DNA from: Streptomyces sp. col6
GTDB lineage: Bacteria; Actinomycetota; Actinomycetes; Streptomycetales; Streptomycetaceae
Length of the DNA stretch: 64,000 nt
Assembly: GCF_008042035.1 (NCBI RefSeq)
Contig: NZ_RDBL01000009.1
Span: 154,884-218,883 of the forward strand
Direction: 5' to 3'
Numbering within the stretch: position 1 is the stretch's first letter; each line of letters begins with the position of its first letter. Positions 53,022 through 62,039 of this stretch are shown in pieces. Both the position numbers and the translations under genes were made by a program. A model generated the notes under the pieces. That model did not search any database. It was not told the DNA's origin and saw only the letters and a program-made list of their open reading frames with translations.

Positions 53022-53867
53022 ATGACTGATTCATCCTCCTCAGGTACCGTCTTCGTCTTCGTACACGGGGCCTGGCACGGCTCCGGGCAGTGGGCGGCGA
53101 CGCAGCGCGCACTCGCCGGACTCGGTGCCGCGAGCATGGCCGTCGATCTGCCGGGGCACGGCTTCGACGCGCCGCTGCCCAGCGGATACCTCAAGGCGGG
53201 CCAGCCGGGCCTGCTGACCGAGAAGTCTGCGCTCGCCACCGTGACGATGGACGACTGCGCCGCGGCCGTACTGGACACGCTGCGCCAGGCCCGCCACCAC
53301 CGTCGCGTTGTACTTGTCGCGCACAGCGCGGGCGGCGGCCCCGCGTCACTGGCTGCGGAGCGCGCACCCGAACTCGTCGACGAGATCGTCTACCTCTCGG
53401 CCTTCGTACCCGCCGGACGGCCCCGGTTCTTCGACTATCTCGGCTCGCCCGAGAACGCCACCGCGCGGGGGCAAAGTCTCAGCCTCGGTGACCCCGCCGA
53501 GCTGGGCGCCGTGCGGATCAACCCGCTCTCGCAGGATCCCGCCTACGTCGAGGAACTGCGGCAGGCTCACTACCACGACACCGCTGCGGACCGCTTCGAC
53601 CGCTGGCGCTCGGCACTGAGCCCCGATCTCCCGCTGGCGATCCCGACCACCCCGGTCATCGTGACTCCGCAACGGTGGGGGAGCATCCCAAGGACCTTCC
53701 TGCGCTGCGCGGACGACCGAGGTCTGCCCACGGCCGTGCAGGATCTGATGATCGCGGAAGCCGACCGGGCCATGCCCGCCAACCCGTTCACCGTGCGCAC
53801 CCTCCCGGGCAGCCACAGCCCGTTCGCCGCCCGCCCCCGTGAGCTCGCCGCAGCTCTGCTGCCATGA
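53022..53867 (+). CDS. Alpha/beta hydrolase
   Basis: 281 residues from the ATG at 53022. The oxyanion region is FVFVHGAWHGSGQWAATQRA; the nucleophile elbow is VVLVAHSAGGGPASLAAERA (serine of HSAGG); the catalytic histidine is in TVRTLPGSHSPFAARPREL. The pattern resembles EstC/HNL-type esterases and small-ester hydrolases. It is under the divergent LysR regulator. Substrate unknown; probably cytoplasmic. Confidence 0.85.
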   Translation: MTDSSSSGTVFVFVHGAWHGSGQWAATQRALAGLGAASMAVDLPGHGFDAPLPSGYLKAGQPGLLTEKSALATVTMDDCAAAVLDTLRQARHHRRVVLVAHSAGGGPASLAAERAPELVDEIVYLSAFVPAGRPRFFDYLGSPENATARGQSLSLGDPAELGAVRINPLSQDPAYVEELRQAHYHDTAADRFDRWRSALSPDLPLAIPTTPVIVTPQRWGSIPRTFLRCADDRGLPTAVQDLMIAEADRAMPANPFTVRTLPGSHSPFAARPRELAAALLP

Positions 53868-53884
53868 GAGCGGATGCCTCGTGC

Positions 53885-53985
53885 CGCCGGTGGTACTCAG
53901 CGCCACTTTCGTGCAGCTCCTCAACGTCACTGTCGCCCAGGTGGCCGCGCCGGCGATCCGGGCGCCGTGCAACTGCCCCTCGCCG
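53885..53985 (+). pseudogene. MFS transporter N-terminal fragment
   Basis: Reads VPPVVLSATFVQLLNVTVAQ then VAAPAI, the first transmembrane helix of a DHA2-like pump, and then breaks into the terminal repeat of the next element. A pump gene downstream of the hydrolase was probably lost here. Confidence 0.45.
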
Positions 53986-53989
53986 GATT

Positions 53990-54168
53990 GGCTCTATTCA
54001 CCAGTAGTGGTTCTGGCTCAACTTCTGTGGTGTCGAGTCGAAGCTCGGAGTCCGAGGCCGGAGCATGCCGAGGACCGGCAGGTCAGGGACTTGCCAAGAG
54101 GTAGACAGGAGCCCGGTGGGCGTAGCTCCACAGAAGCTGTGCCAGACCCGAAGCTCGTGAACAGAGCC
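53990..54168. mobile_element. 179-bp non-autonomous element with imperfect terminal inverted repeats
   Basis: The left end starts GGCTCTATTCACCAG and the right end, read inward, GGCTCTGTTCACGAG. About 45 bases at each end match at roughly 34 positions, including CTTCTGTGG. No transposase remains inside. The GGCTCT start is like ISL3-family ends, so it may be an internal-deletion derivative or MITE. No clear target duplication was seen. Confidence 0.5.
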
Positions 54169-54276
54169 AGGATGCGGTGGGCCTTGCGGCCGGCGGCGAC
54201 TCGATGTGCTGGGCGAGGACCCGTTCGGTGATCCCCATCGCCCCGCCGAAGTGGCTCGGCGGCTTGCAATCGCTCC

Positions 54277-54768
54277 TCAGAAGTGGGTGGCGATCCCGAA
54301 AACTCGCCGGAGTTGAGTCATGTCGTGCCGATCGCGGTCCGTGGGCTCGTATCCCTGATGGAAGTAGACCTGCTGCTCAGCGGACAGACACGGGACAGTC
54401 TTCCCCTTGACAGTACCGGTCACGAAGCATGAGGAGGGATAGATGAAGGGACGCTCCGGATCGGGTGACGCCTGCACCGCCGACCCGTCGCCGGCGAAGA
54501 CGAGGGGATGAAGGTCGACCTCCCGGCCGTCCGGAGCCGTGACGACGAACCGGATGGGCCTCCAGCTCAGGCTCTCCTCGAAACCCGCCTCGGAGAGAGC
54601 TGCCACCACGGCGGCCTCCTGGTCTTGCCGATGCATCAGGTCCAAGTCGCGGTGGTGGCGGGACTGTTCGCCGATCAGAGCATCAATTCCCCACCCTCCG
54701 CCGATCCAGACATCAACCTCTGCCCGTCGCAGCAGAGCCAGGACAGACAACACGCCTTCAGCCGTCAT
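54277..54768 (-). CDS. Nucleotidyltransferase, lincosamide/aminoglycoside-type
   Basis: 163 residues from ATG 54768. It reads MTAEGVLSVLALLRRAEVDV, WIGGGWGIDALIGEQSRHHR and DLDLM, the nucleotide-transfer motif of the Lnu/ANT(2'')-like family (GGWGxDAL...HxDLDL), followed by WRPIRFVVTAPDGREVDLHP and HQGYEPTDRDRHDMTQLRRV. Members adenylylate lincosamides or aminoglycosides; many chromosomal homologues have no known drug. The ribosome site is weak, so the start could be upstream. It may be a resistance gene, but that needs a test. Confidence 0.75.
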   Translation of the reverse strand: MTAEGVLSVLALLRRAEVDVWIGGGWGIDALIGEQSRHHRDLDLMHRQDQEAAVVAALSEAGFEESLSWRPIRFVVTAPDGREVDLHPLVFAGDGSAVQASPDPERPFIYPSSCFVTGTVKGKTVPCLSAEQQVYFHQGYEPTDRDRHDMTQLRRVFGIATHF

Positions 54769-55424
54769 CACATGACGCAGGTTAGAAGCGATCACCTCGG
54801 CCTGCGAACGAATTCCTCCGACTGCGGCCAAGCCCCACCTCAGCGAGGCAACCAGGAAACTGCCACCTTCAATGAGAACTATGGAGGCGAGCGTCTCAGC
54901 ATCCTGACGCACCCCAGCTCAGAGCCACCGGGCCCCGACAAGATCGATGAGACGCGCCCCCGGCGCCGGACCCAGCCCTTCCAGACGGCCTCACGCTGCT
55001 TGCCCTGAGTCGCAACTCAATCTGTCACCCCGCAGGTCAACGGCTCTGTCTCTGCAAGATTTAATGAGACGGGACAATTCGCGAGACTCCGCAGGTCCAG
55101 GGCTTGCCGTCAACGGTTGCCCCGACGAATCGGCCAGTCGTGAGACTGAGCAGTTCGCCAGCCTTGAGACAGTGCGACAACCGCCGGGTCGCGGCGCCGC
55201 CGTTGGCCACGGGCGGCGAGACGCTACACATCCATCAAACCCACTCACCCCGACAACGGCACTGTGTGGCGCTCTCGTTGGCGATCACCCGCTCCCGAGC
55301 TCGGATCTTCATCCAACTACGCGGCAGAGCCCGCCACACCACCTTCTGCAGCACGTTGGCCTGGCCTGCGGACTGTCGGCGGGAGCCCATAGGGTCGGGC
55401 CAGGGAAACCCCGACCGGTCATCC
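54769..55424. other. Long gene-poor region
   Basis: No convincing gene. A minus frame at about 55240-55420 (SAGQANVLQKVVWRALPRSW then MKIRARERVIANESATQ) is mildly protein-like and could be a remnant. Nothing else was identified. Confidence 0.35.
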
Positions 55425-55830
55425 GCGCCGTGATCACTTACAGTCCCGACCGAACGAAGCCGCATGTGAGAAGACGGAGGTTCCTCGCAGAGCACCTGAC
55501 AGATCCGGCTGAGCAGGGCCCCGTCTGGAAGTACACCCCGCGGGACAGCATCCTGCGCGTCGTGCACCCCTCCGGGAGCCACGCCATCACCGCTGTCAGC
55601 GGATCGGGAGGGGTCGGCGACCTGGAGTGCTCGGTCCGGTCGAAGAGCCCCACGGGACGGGTCATGGCCCAGTTGGTCGAGAACAACACGAAATACGAGC
55701 GCAGCGACCAGGGAGTCTTCAGCTCCCGGGACGAAGTCGAGTTCGGTGGCGAGCTCGACTCCATGCCTCTGTGGTTCCTGCTCTGCGAACGAAACGAAGA
55801 CGGCACGCTGGTGGTTGGTGGAGTACCGGT
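55425..55830 (+). pseudogene. Fragment of an unidentified gene abutting an IS5 end
   Basis: The plus frame reads SPDRTKPHVRRRRFLAEHLT, VWKYTPRDSILRVVHPSGSH, KSPTGRVMAQLVENNTKYER and EFGGELDSMPLWFLLCERNE. It is coherent over about 120 codons, but has no start and is cut at 55830 by the IS5 transposase on the other strand. No family recognised. Confidence 0.4.
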
Positions 55831-55831
55831 A

Positions 55832-56206
55832 GTTCTTGGACTGCGCGGCAATGGTGTGGTCCCTGGTGGGCGCCAGGGTGCCATCCACGATGAGCACGGC
55901 GTCCTTGGCAAACCTCTTGCGCGGCTGGAGCGCGAGTATCGGCCAGAGGTGGTCGATGATCCGGTCCGCCGCCGACTTCGACACCCCGAACAGCGGCGCG
56001 AGCTGCCGCATGGTCAGGTTCGTCCGCCAGTAGGCCGCGACCAGTATTGCCCGGTCCTCCAACGGAAGACTCCACGGCCGACCCCTGCGGACCGAGCCCG
56101 CCCCCTCGCGCCGCAGTACCGTCACCAGCTTCCCGAACTGCCGCGGGATCAGCCCGGTGAACGGGGGTATCCAGGACGGCTCCGACGCCGTGATCACACC
56201 AGCCAC
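55832..56206 (-). mobile_element. IS5-family transposase N-terminal half
   Basis: GTG 56206 starts VAGVITASEPSWIPPFTGLI, then PRQFGKLVTVLRREGAGSVR, YWRTNLTMRQLAPLFGVSKS and AADRIIDHLWPIL (helix-turn-helix) and reaches LIVDGTLAPTRDHTIAAQSK with the first catalytic aspartate. It stops matching after YRYSTNHQ at 55832. A shorter copy of the N-terminus lies inverted at 59627. Confidence 0.7.
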
Positions 56207-56283
56207 CGCTGGATCATCTCAGTTGCAGGCACCACCGATTCAGGCTGATCCTCTACGCATCCGACGATCTGAGGGAGTTCGAC

Positions 56284-56661
56284 GTGGGGCTGATTCTGTT
56301 CCCAGGAGAGGGAGACACGAGCAGTCCGGACGTTGGCTGGTCCTACAGCGGCTTCGCCGCGTTCCGGCGGCAGCTGGCGCGAGCCGAGGGTTTCGATCTC
56401 GACGAGATATGGGGCTTCGGCGGAGAGCGCGGCTGGAGCGACGTCTCCACCTCGCTCAAACTGCTCCTGGATCGCCCCGACGACGGTGGAGGCGAGCTCT
56501 CACCCACCGACTGCGCCGCGCTCCTGCCGCGGATCGAGGGGATCGTTAACCACTGGCAAAGTGAGGCTGGCGTCCCTCGAACACACATCGATGATGCCCA
56601 GCAGCTAGTGGTCGTTCTGCGGCTCTGTATCGCGAAGAACGTTGAGCTGATCTTCCTGTAG
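56284..56661 (+). CDS. Small hypothetical protein (125 aa)
   Basis: Starts with GTG: VGLILFPGEGDTSSPDVGWS, YSGFAAFRRQLARAEGFDLD, EIWGFGGERGWSDVSTSLKL and ends VLRLCIAKNVELIFL. Intact, soluble and acidic. The layout (short helical protein with tryptophan turns) recalls immunity-type proteins, but I do not recognise a family. It directly follows the IS5 half-transposase start on the opposite strand. Confidence 0.65.
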   Translation: MGLILFPGEGDTSSPDVGWSYSGFAAFRRQLARAEGFDLDEIWGFGGERGWSDVSTSLKLLLDRPDDGGGELSPTDCAALLPRIEGIVNHWQSEAGVPRTHIDDAQQLVVVLRLCIAKNVELIFL

Positions 56662-56849
56662 TGCTCCAAGAAGCCAGTCCGCTCCTTACGCCACGGGAGT
56701 AACGGGACAGCCCTTGGCCGCCACGGCTGGGCAGGACAGACTTGCCCGGCCGTGGCGCCTCTCGACGCGAATTGCCGCCGAGCCCTCCACTCCGACTCCC
56801 TGCTCATCGCATGATTGCCTCACTCTCATCACACCATCCTGGGGGAATC

Positions 56850-57116
56850 ATGAGGAACCGCACCGCCGTCGCCTCGATAGCCCTGCTCACCACCGCACTT
56901 AGCGCATGTGGCACGTCTGAAACCGATAGGCGGGCCGACTGCCAGAAGGCCATCAACGCCACACGCACATACACCCTCCCCGACCGGCCCGAGGCCTGCC
57001 AGATTCTCAGTGATGCGGACTACGAGACGCTGCGGACGGCCTGGGTGAGCAAGAACAGGGGCATCAACCCAGGGAGCGGCGTTGACGACAAGAGCAAGCG
57101 GGCCGGAGACGAATAG
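56850..57116 (+). CDS. Small lipoprotein
   Basis: 88 residues, ATG after GGGGGA. The signal peptide MRNRTAVASIALLTTALSAC carries the lipobox LSAC, giving a lipid-anchored cysteine at residue 20. The mature part (QKAINATRTYTLPDRPEACQ, ILSDADYETLRTAWVSKNRG) is short, with one other cysteine pair. Membrane-anchored, outside the cell; function unknown. Confidence 0.75.
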   Translation: MRNRTAVASIALLTTALSACGTSETDRRADCQKAINATRTYTLPDRPEACQILSDADYETLRTAWVSKNRGINPGSGVDDKSKRAGDE

Positions 57117-57233
57117 AGCTCTTAGCCTGTTGAGCACGGCAGGTTGCCCCCGACCTGGTGGTTCATTACACCCATATGTACCTGCCTGCCAGGCTCGGGG
57201 ATACCCAGCTCGATAGGCGGCCGGTGCGCTTGG

Positions 57234-57620
57234 CGCTGAGTGCCTTCGTGCTTGGCGCGGAGGAGCCGCAGGGCGTGTTCACCCGCAAGCCGCCGCAGAG
57301 CGCCCAGGCGCAGATGAAGTACCTTGCCAAGCAGCTCAAGAGCACCAGGGCCGCGGCACAGGCGCTCGGGGTCTCCCAGCGCACGGTGGAGCGGTACGTG
57401 GCCGGCAAGCTGAAGCGGCCCCGCGAGGACCTCCGGGGCCGCATAGACCGCGAGGTCGCACGGCGCTGGCAGCCACAGGTACGGGCGAGGGCGAGGCGGA
57501 AGGCCAGCTCCAGCGACGGCCTGATGATCTACACCCGCGCCCGGTTCGGGTACACCGCAGCACCGGGCACCACCGAACAGCGGCTCCAGCAGATCGCCGC
57601 CTACGACCGGCCCAGTGCCA
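57234..57620 (+). pseudogene. tpg: Longest remnant of terminal protein Tpg
   Basis: Reads VFTRKPPQSAQAQMKYLAKQ, LGVSQRTVERYVAGKLKRP, DREVARRWQPQVRARARRKA and LMIYTRARFGYTAAPGTTEQ. This covers the N-terminal helix-turn-helix and part of the middle domain of Tpg. The first residues are altered (FVLGAEEPQG instead of a normal start) and everything after about IAAYDRP is lost to unrelated sequence. It cannot make full terminal protein. Direct repeat of 4796-4990. Confidence 0.75.
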
Positions 57621-57839
57621 GCTATAGGGCGGTCAGCGCCTCCAGCGTTCCACTGTCCGCCAGCTCGAGCAGGAGGCGGCCTCCTCCTGCCCCGGCCGCC
57701 ACACTGTGGTCCTCGCCGGAGAGCCTGGTCTTCGCCCAGGCTGGCACGTTCCTGACGCCGGGCGGCCAAGCGGTCGGTGAGTTCCTGGACTTCCTCCTCC
57801 AGGAACCGGCGCCCGTTGCGTACGACGGAGCAGTGGAAC

Positions 57840-57950
57840 GGCGTGGGTGAAGTGTCCGCACCGGGTGCACGGGGAGAGGGACGGGTGCGCCGGCTCTTGC
57901 GGTCGACGTGCCCGCACCGGTGGCAGGACTGCGAGGTGCAGGCCGGATTG
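57840..57950 (-). mobile_element. TnpB zinc-ribbon scrap
   Basis: The minus frame reads VNPACTSQSCHRCGHVDRKS, the four-cysteine zinc ribbon near the C-terminus of IS200/IS605-type TnpB. A helical tail (FLEEEVQELTDRLAARRQER), possibly from another gene, continues leftward. Confidence 0.55.
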
Positions 57951-58113
57951 ACGCGGTCACGTCACGCCGTATCTGTGACCGATCAGGAGCGAGGTGCGGT
58001 CGGCAGGGCCGCAGGATCCACCCCGGAGAGGTCGACGATGCGGTGCGCCGGGAGGCCGGCGGCCAGAGCTTTGTGGAGCAGGGCGCCGCGCCCCTCCTCG
58101 CTGTCACGGTAAG
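57881..58113. repeat. Copy 2 of the 235-bp direct repeat
   Basis: Nearly identical to 47487-47725. It contains a TnpB zinc-ribbon scrap and the C-terminus of the hypothetical protein found complete at 47593. It is cut at 58113 by an IS5 fragment. Confidence 0.75.
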
Positions 58114-58206
58114 ACCGGCAACCGCAAGTACCGCCGCTTGCTGTGGAGACGTGGGATCAAAATGGTGATCGCCCGACGGGTCACCCGTGTCTCAGGACCG
58201 GGCTAG
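58114..58206 (+). mobile_element. IS5 transposase scrap
   Basis: Reads GNRKYRRLLWRRGIKMVIAR then RVTRVSGPG and a stop; the block is the same as KYRRLLWKRGIKPVIAR in the IS5 element at 8692-9498. Confidence 0.6.
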
Positions 58207-58412
58207 GCCTGCTGGGTGGTCGAGCGCACGTACGTCTGGTCGTTCAGTCGCGTCGCGCGTGTAAGTGGACTCGGCGCTCCGCGCCATAGCGCGAAGCGGC
58301 GTTGATTTGAGCCGCAAGGGGCCTCTGACGTGCGCTCATATGCATTCAGATATGAGCACACCCCGTTTTTTGATCTTGGACAGAGTGAGAAGCGGTCTGA
58401 TTGCCTGACGTC

Positions 58413-59444
58413 ATGAGCAACGAGAGAGACATACGACATCCGCAACCGCCATCACGGTTTTTCGGCCGGCGGTCGATACTGCGCGGTGCCGCCCTCGGTG
58501 CAGCCGCAGGACTGGTCTCCTCCACGACCACCACCGCAGGTGCGGCCGCCAACGGCACCCCGTCGGCAGGATCGACATCCTTCCGCTGGCTGGGTACCTC
58601 CGGTTGGCGTATCGATGTCGACGGACGCACAGTACTTTTCGACCCGTACATCACCCGTTTCAAGACCGGTCTTTTCTGCGGTGAATTCAAAGCCGACACG
58701 AAACTGGCGTCCGATCCCGAACTGATAAAGGATCAAATTGGCCATCCTGAGGTTGTCCTGGTCAGTCACTCGCATTGGGACCACATCTCCGATGTGCCCT
58801 ACATTGCCAAAAGTACTGGAGCGCGGATCATCGGCACAGAGACCACGTTTCATCTACTCGTCGCATTCGGTGTAGACCCCGGACAGATCTCGGTCGTGAA
58901 GGGCGGCGAGATCCTGGATTTCGCGGGGATCACCATCGAGGTCGTGTCGAGCCGGCACAGCCGCAACAAGAACTACACGTACTTCGCGCCTGGCACATTG
59001 CACGCGCCCCCCGCAGAGCCCCCAGCTACCATCTCCGACTTGCCAGAGGGCGACACCCTCGCCTTTCAAGTAACCGTCGCCGGTAGCGGCCCCTCAGCAT
59101 TCCTGATGGGAGCCAGCGACTTCTCCGAGCGCGCCCTGGAGGGGCTGCGCCCCGATCTCGCGATGATTGCGGTGCCCGCCACCACCGCGACCTTCCGCTA
59201 CGTGCCTCGCCTGCTACGGGCATTGGGCGAGCCTGGCGTCGTGGTGCCCGTTCACTGGGACAACTTCGAGAAGCCGCTCAGCGAGCCACCGCGGCACGAC
59301 CCGACCATGAACTTGAACGACTTCGTCGCTCAAGTTCATCAGGCATCTCCGACAAGCCGAGTCGTCGTCCCTGACTACCGCACGACCTACGGCTCGGACA
59401 TGCGCCGTGCCGCACCGACAGCAGCACGACCCCATACTCAGTGA
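58413..59444 (+). CDS. MBL-fold metallo-hydrolase exported by the Tat pathway
   Basis: 343 residues from ATG 58413. A twin-arginine signal (FGRRSILRGAALGAAAGLVS) ends near residue 45. The domain opens FRWLGTSGWRIDVDGRTVLF then DPYITRFKTG; the metal-binding motif HSHWDH follows VVLVSHS, with further ligands likely in SSRHSRNKNYTYFAPG and VPVHWDNFEKPLSEP. The pattern is that of UlaG-like lactone or phosphodiester hydrolases. It is probably secreted folded with its metal ions. Substrate unknown; no operon partner. Confidence 0.85.
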   Translation: MSNERDIRHPQPPSRFFGRRSILRGAALGAAAGLVSSTTTTAGAAANGTPSAGSTSFRWLGTSGWRIDVDGRTVLFDPYITRFKTGLFCGEFKADTKLASDPELIKDQIGHPEVVLVSHSHWDHISDVPYIAKSTGARIIGTETTFHLLVAFGVDPGQISVVKGGEILDFAGITIEVVSSRHSRNKNYTYFAPGTLHAPPAEPPATISDLPEGDTLAFQVTVAGSGPSAFLMGASDFSERALEGLRPDLAMIAVPATTATFRYVPRLLRALGEPGVVVPVHWDNFEKPLSEPPRHDPTMNLNDFVAQVHQASPTSRVVVPDYRTTYGSDMRRAAPTAARPHTQ

Positions 59445-59626
59445 TGGGTGTCTGACAAGCCCCGCTCGCAAACCGTGCCGATCCGCCTGGGGGTACACCG
59501 CAGCATTGCAGGAGTCGCCCCTACCGGCAGAACTCCGGCGCCTGGCTCTCCTTGCGAGGCATGAGGTCCGGAGCCGATAAGGTGATCAGCGGGCCTCGTT
59601 CCGGAATCCTGGACACGGGTTATGGC

Positions 59627-59745
59627 GTGGCTGGTGTGGTCACGACGTCGGAGCCCTCGTCGATAGGCCCGTTTGCCGGGCTGAACTCTAGGCAGTTCAG
59701 CAAGCTGATCGGCGCGCTGCGGCGCGAAAGAGCCGCTCCGGTCCG
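59627..59745 (+). mobile_element. IS5 transposase N-terminal fragment
   Basis: GTG start and VAGVVTTSEPSSIGPFAGLN then SRQFSKLIGALRRERAAPVR. It matches the N-terminus of the IS5 transposase at 55832-56206, in inverse orientation, and ends after about 40 codons. Confidence 0.6.
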
Positions 59746-59860
59746 TAGGAAGCCGTTGTCTTCCCGAGAGTGGCGGGCGCGTGTGCCCTGGTGAGGCATA
59801 GGGCAGGTGCCTCCGCGGCAGAGACAGGGTGTCGTGTTGTCTCTGCGGTGGAGGTAGGGG

Positions 59861-60345
59861 ATGCCTTCTGTGGTGGGGCTGTTGGAAGAGCGGGAGCGTG
59901 CCGCCCGGCGGCGGGTGAAGCTCTTCGGGTCGAGCTGCGCGAGGCGGAAGCCGTGTGGGAGCGGTTCGTGATCGTCCGGGAGACGGTCGGACTGGTCCTG
60001 GCTGAGGCGCGCGGAGGCGATGAGGTGTCACCGGTGGAGGTGGCAGTCGATCGGCCGGTGCGGAATGCTGCAGCCAGGCCGGGCTCGGCCGTGCCTGTGT
60101 GGAGGGGCGGCATCGATGTCGGTGTGCTCGCGCCGGACTACCGCCGACTCATGGATGCCCTGGCCGGTGGAAGCGGGTCGGGGGAGAGACGATGGACTGC
60201 CGGCAACTGGCTGTGGCGCTCAGGCTGGAAGCGGTTCCGCGAAGGTCGAGTGCGTGCGGTCGAGGGCGAGGCGCCTGGTCGCGCGAGGCTGGCTGCCCGA
60301 GGCGCGCCCCGGGACGTTCACCATGCTCGCCGGCCGGGGCGCTCA
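59861..60345 (+). pseudogene. Frameshifted paralogue of the gene at 50839
   Basis: Starts MPSVVGLLEERERAARRRVK, then shifts frame: ELREAEAVWERFVIVRETVG, LVLAEARGGDEVSPVEVAVD and GIDVGVLAPDYRRLMDALAG. The plan is the same as the 50839 gene (coiled coil, variable linker, APDYxR...winged helix), and the upstream ~100 bases are also similar. Several indels inactivate it. Confidence 0.6.
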
Positions 60346-60656
60346 CCACGCTGCAACTCGCCGCCGAGGCAGGCGTCAAGCGCTGGGTCCTCACCCACAA
60401 GCACGTCGACCTGAAAGAAGAATTCGTCCGCCGAAAGTCCGAGGCGAACGGCATCCCGCCCGCGTTCCAACACCTGCACGCCCGCGCCATCGACGCCGAA
60501 GCCGCCGCCCAGGCCCTTCGGGAGGACAACGACCGGCTTCGCGAGCGCGTCGCCGTCTATGCCCAGGTCATCCACGAACTCCGGACCGAGCTGGACAGGC
60601 GCACCGACAACACCACCCACCGCAGCCCCGTCCGGAGCCTGCCCACCAGGGCCTGA
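60330..60656 (+). pseudogene. Transposon-associated coiled-coil protein, N-terminus missing
   Basis: Reads LTTLQLAAEAGVKRWVLTHK, HVDLKEEFVRRKSEANGIPP and AAQALREDNDRLRERVAVYA, QVIHELRTELDRRT. The helix-turn-helix and heptad pattern resemble DUF6262-like transposon accessory proteins. It is joined to the preceding pseudogene by a frameshift and lacks its own start. Confidence 0.5.
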
Positions 60657-60769
60657 AAGGCGAGGCGACATGGCTGTTGAGCGCGTCTCCTGCGAACGAG
60701 TCTTGTAGTCGACCCGCCCTGCCAGCTCCATGCTCAGCTTCAGTCTCCTCCGTCGTCACGCAGGCAGTT

Positions 60770-62002
60770 TCAGCTCAGGAGAGGATTGCCCCTGAGGTTC
60801 GCTTCCCCGCACGGCCAGGGACCCTCGGCCAGGGACCCCAGCGGTGTACGGAATACCAGGACCTCGTTGTCCAGGGAGACGACTACACTGCCTTCGCTCA
60901 GCAGTAGCGCACGACCGATAACCGCTCGGCTGTCATCCATGGCGAACAGCTCGTGGCCGGCGAGATCCGTGTCCACAGCGAGCAGCTTGCCGTCTCGCCA
61001 GAACACCGCGGTTCCCTCGCAGTCCATCGCGGGGTAGGACGTGTAGTAACCCGTCAGTGGCGGCCCGTCCACAAGGCTGTTGTCCGATGCGAGCCGCCGG
61101 AAGCGTGATCGCGAAGGAAGGCTGTTTTCGAGCTCCGGGCCGCGTACGCCGCCGTTCTTGTCGACGAGCATTGCCCCATGGCTGGCCCAGCGCGCGGTTT
61201 CGACGCCGTCCCGGCCGAAGCGGCCGGTCGTGAAGACGCCGTAACCCTGGGATCCGAGCAGGAACTGGCCAGGACCAGCTATCGCCTTTCGGCCTGTGGG
61301 AGCGGGAGCGGTGACCGAGATGGTCGCGCCACTGTCCAGGTCGAGGAAAAACGTCCTTCCGATGCCACCCCGTCTGTCGGTGAAACTGGCTGCGATCCGG
61401 TCGGCCGATACGAGCAGTGGCTCCCAGTGATCAATGCCGATCTCCTCCGGGACCCAAGGTCTACGCGGCCGGATCTCCCATCCGGTCCGGTCTCCCATCT
61501 CCACCACACCCGGGAACGAAACCGCACCGAGCGCAATCGGCGTGGACCAGAGGCACTCCCCCTCTCTCGTGTACCGGGCCACGCGAGGCTCCGGTACAGA
61601 GGTGGGTCGTCTTCGTTCCCCACGGACCATGCGGGAGCCGCTGACCCAGGAAATGACGAACCCGTCGTCGAGGAGGACGAATGCGCCGACGTCCTCATTG
61701 GCGCGGCACTCCGGGCGGGCGGTGGGCCCAGTGGAACCGTCCGGCAGAACACCTTCCAGGAGCTGACCGTCGCGGTCTGGGTAGGCGAGCCACAGCGTGC
61801 CGTCCGTGGCCAGACGGGATTGCGGCTTGCCGGTCCCGGGGTAGGTCCGCTGCCACTCCACCTTGCCTGAAAGGTCGACCCTCGTGATGACGGTCGCCAG
61901 CGGATTCGGGCCGTAGCCGGTCACGGTCAGTGGCCCAGAGGGGTCGGATGTGGCCACAGCTCGGACCTGGCCCGGCATGGTGAAACGCGATGAGAGGGGC
62001 AT
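60770..62002 (-). CDS. Hypothetical beta-propeller-like protein (410 aa)
   Basis: From ATG 62002 it reads MPLSSRFTMPGQVRAVATSD, then repeated strand modules: RVDLSGKVEWQRTYPGTGKP, TDGTLWLAYPDRDGQLLEGV, RYTREGECLWSTPIALG, EGTAVFWRDGKLLAVDTDLA. The repeats suggest a seven-bladed propeller without signal peptide. A better ribosome site (AGAGGAG) precedes an out-of-frame ATG near 62018, so a start-site indel is possible. It is 38 bases downstream of the next gene, probably one operon. Function unknown. Confidence 0.7.
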   Translation of the reverse strand: MPLSSRFTMPGQVRAVATSDPSGPLTVTGYGPNPLATVITRVDLSGKVEWQRTYPGTGKPQSRLATDGTLWLAYPDRDGQLLEGVLPDGSTGPTARPECRANEDVGAFVLLDDGFVISWVSGSRMVRGERRRPTSVPEPRVARYTREGECLWSTPIALGAVSFPGVVEMGDRTGWEIRPRRPWVPEEIGIDHWEPLLVSADRIAASFTDRRGGIGRTFFLDLDSGATISVTAPAPTGRKAIAGPGQFLLGSQGYGVFTTGRFGRDGVETARWASHGAMLVDKNGGVRGPELENSLPSRSRFRRLASDNSLVDGPPLTGYYTSYPAMDCEGTAVFWRDGKLLAVDTDLAGHELFAMDDSRAVIGRALLLSEGSVVVSLDNEVLVFRTPLGSLAEGPWPCGEANLRGNPLLS

Positions 62003-62039
62003 GCGTCCGCATCTTGCCGCATGTCTCCTCTTTCGGGGC

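Noticed and set aside
54947..56248. 433-codon plus-strand gene
   Set aside because: Only about 55425-55830 is protein-like. The right end is antisense to an IS5 transposase and the left end has no start or motif.
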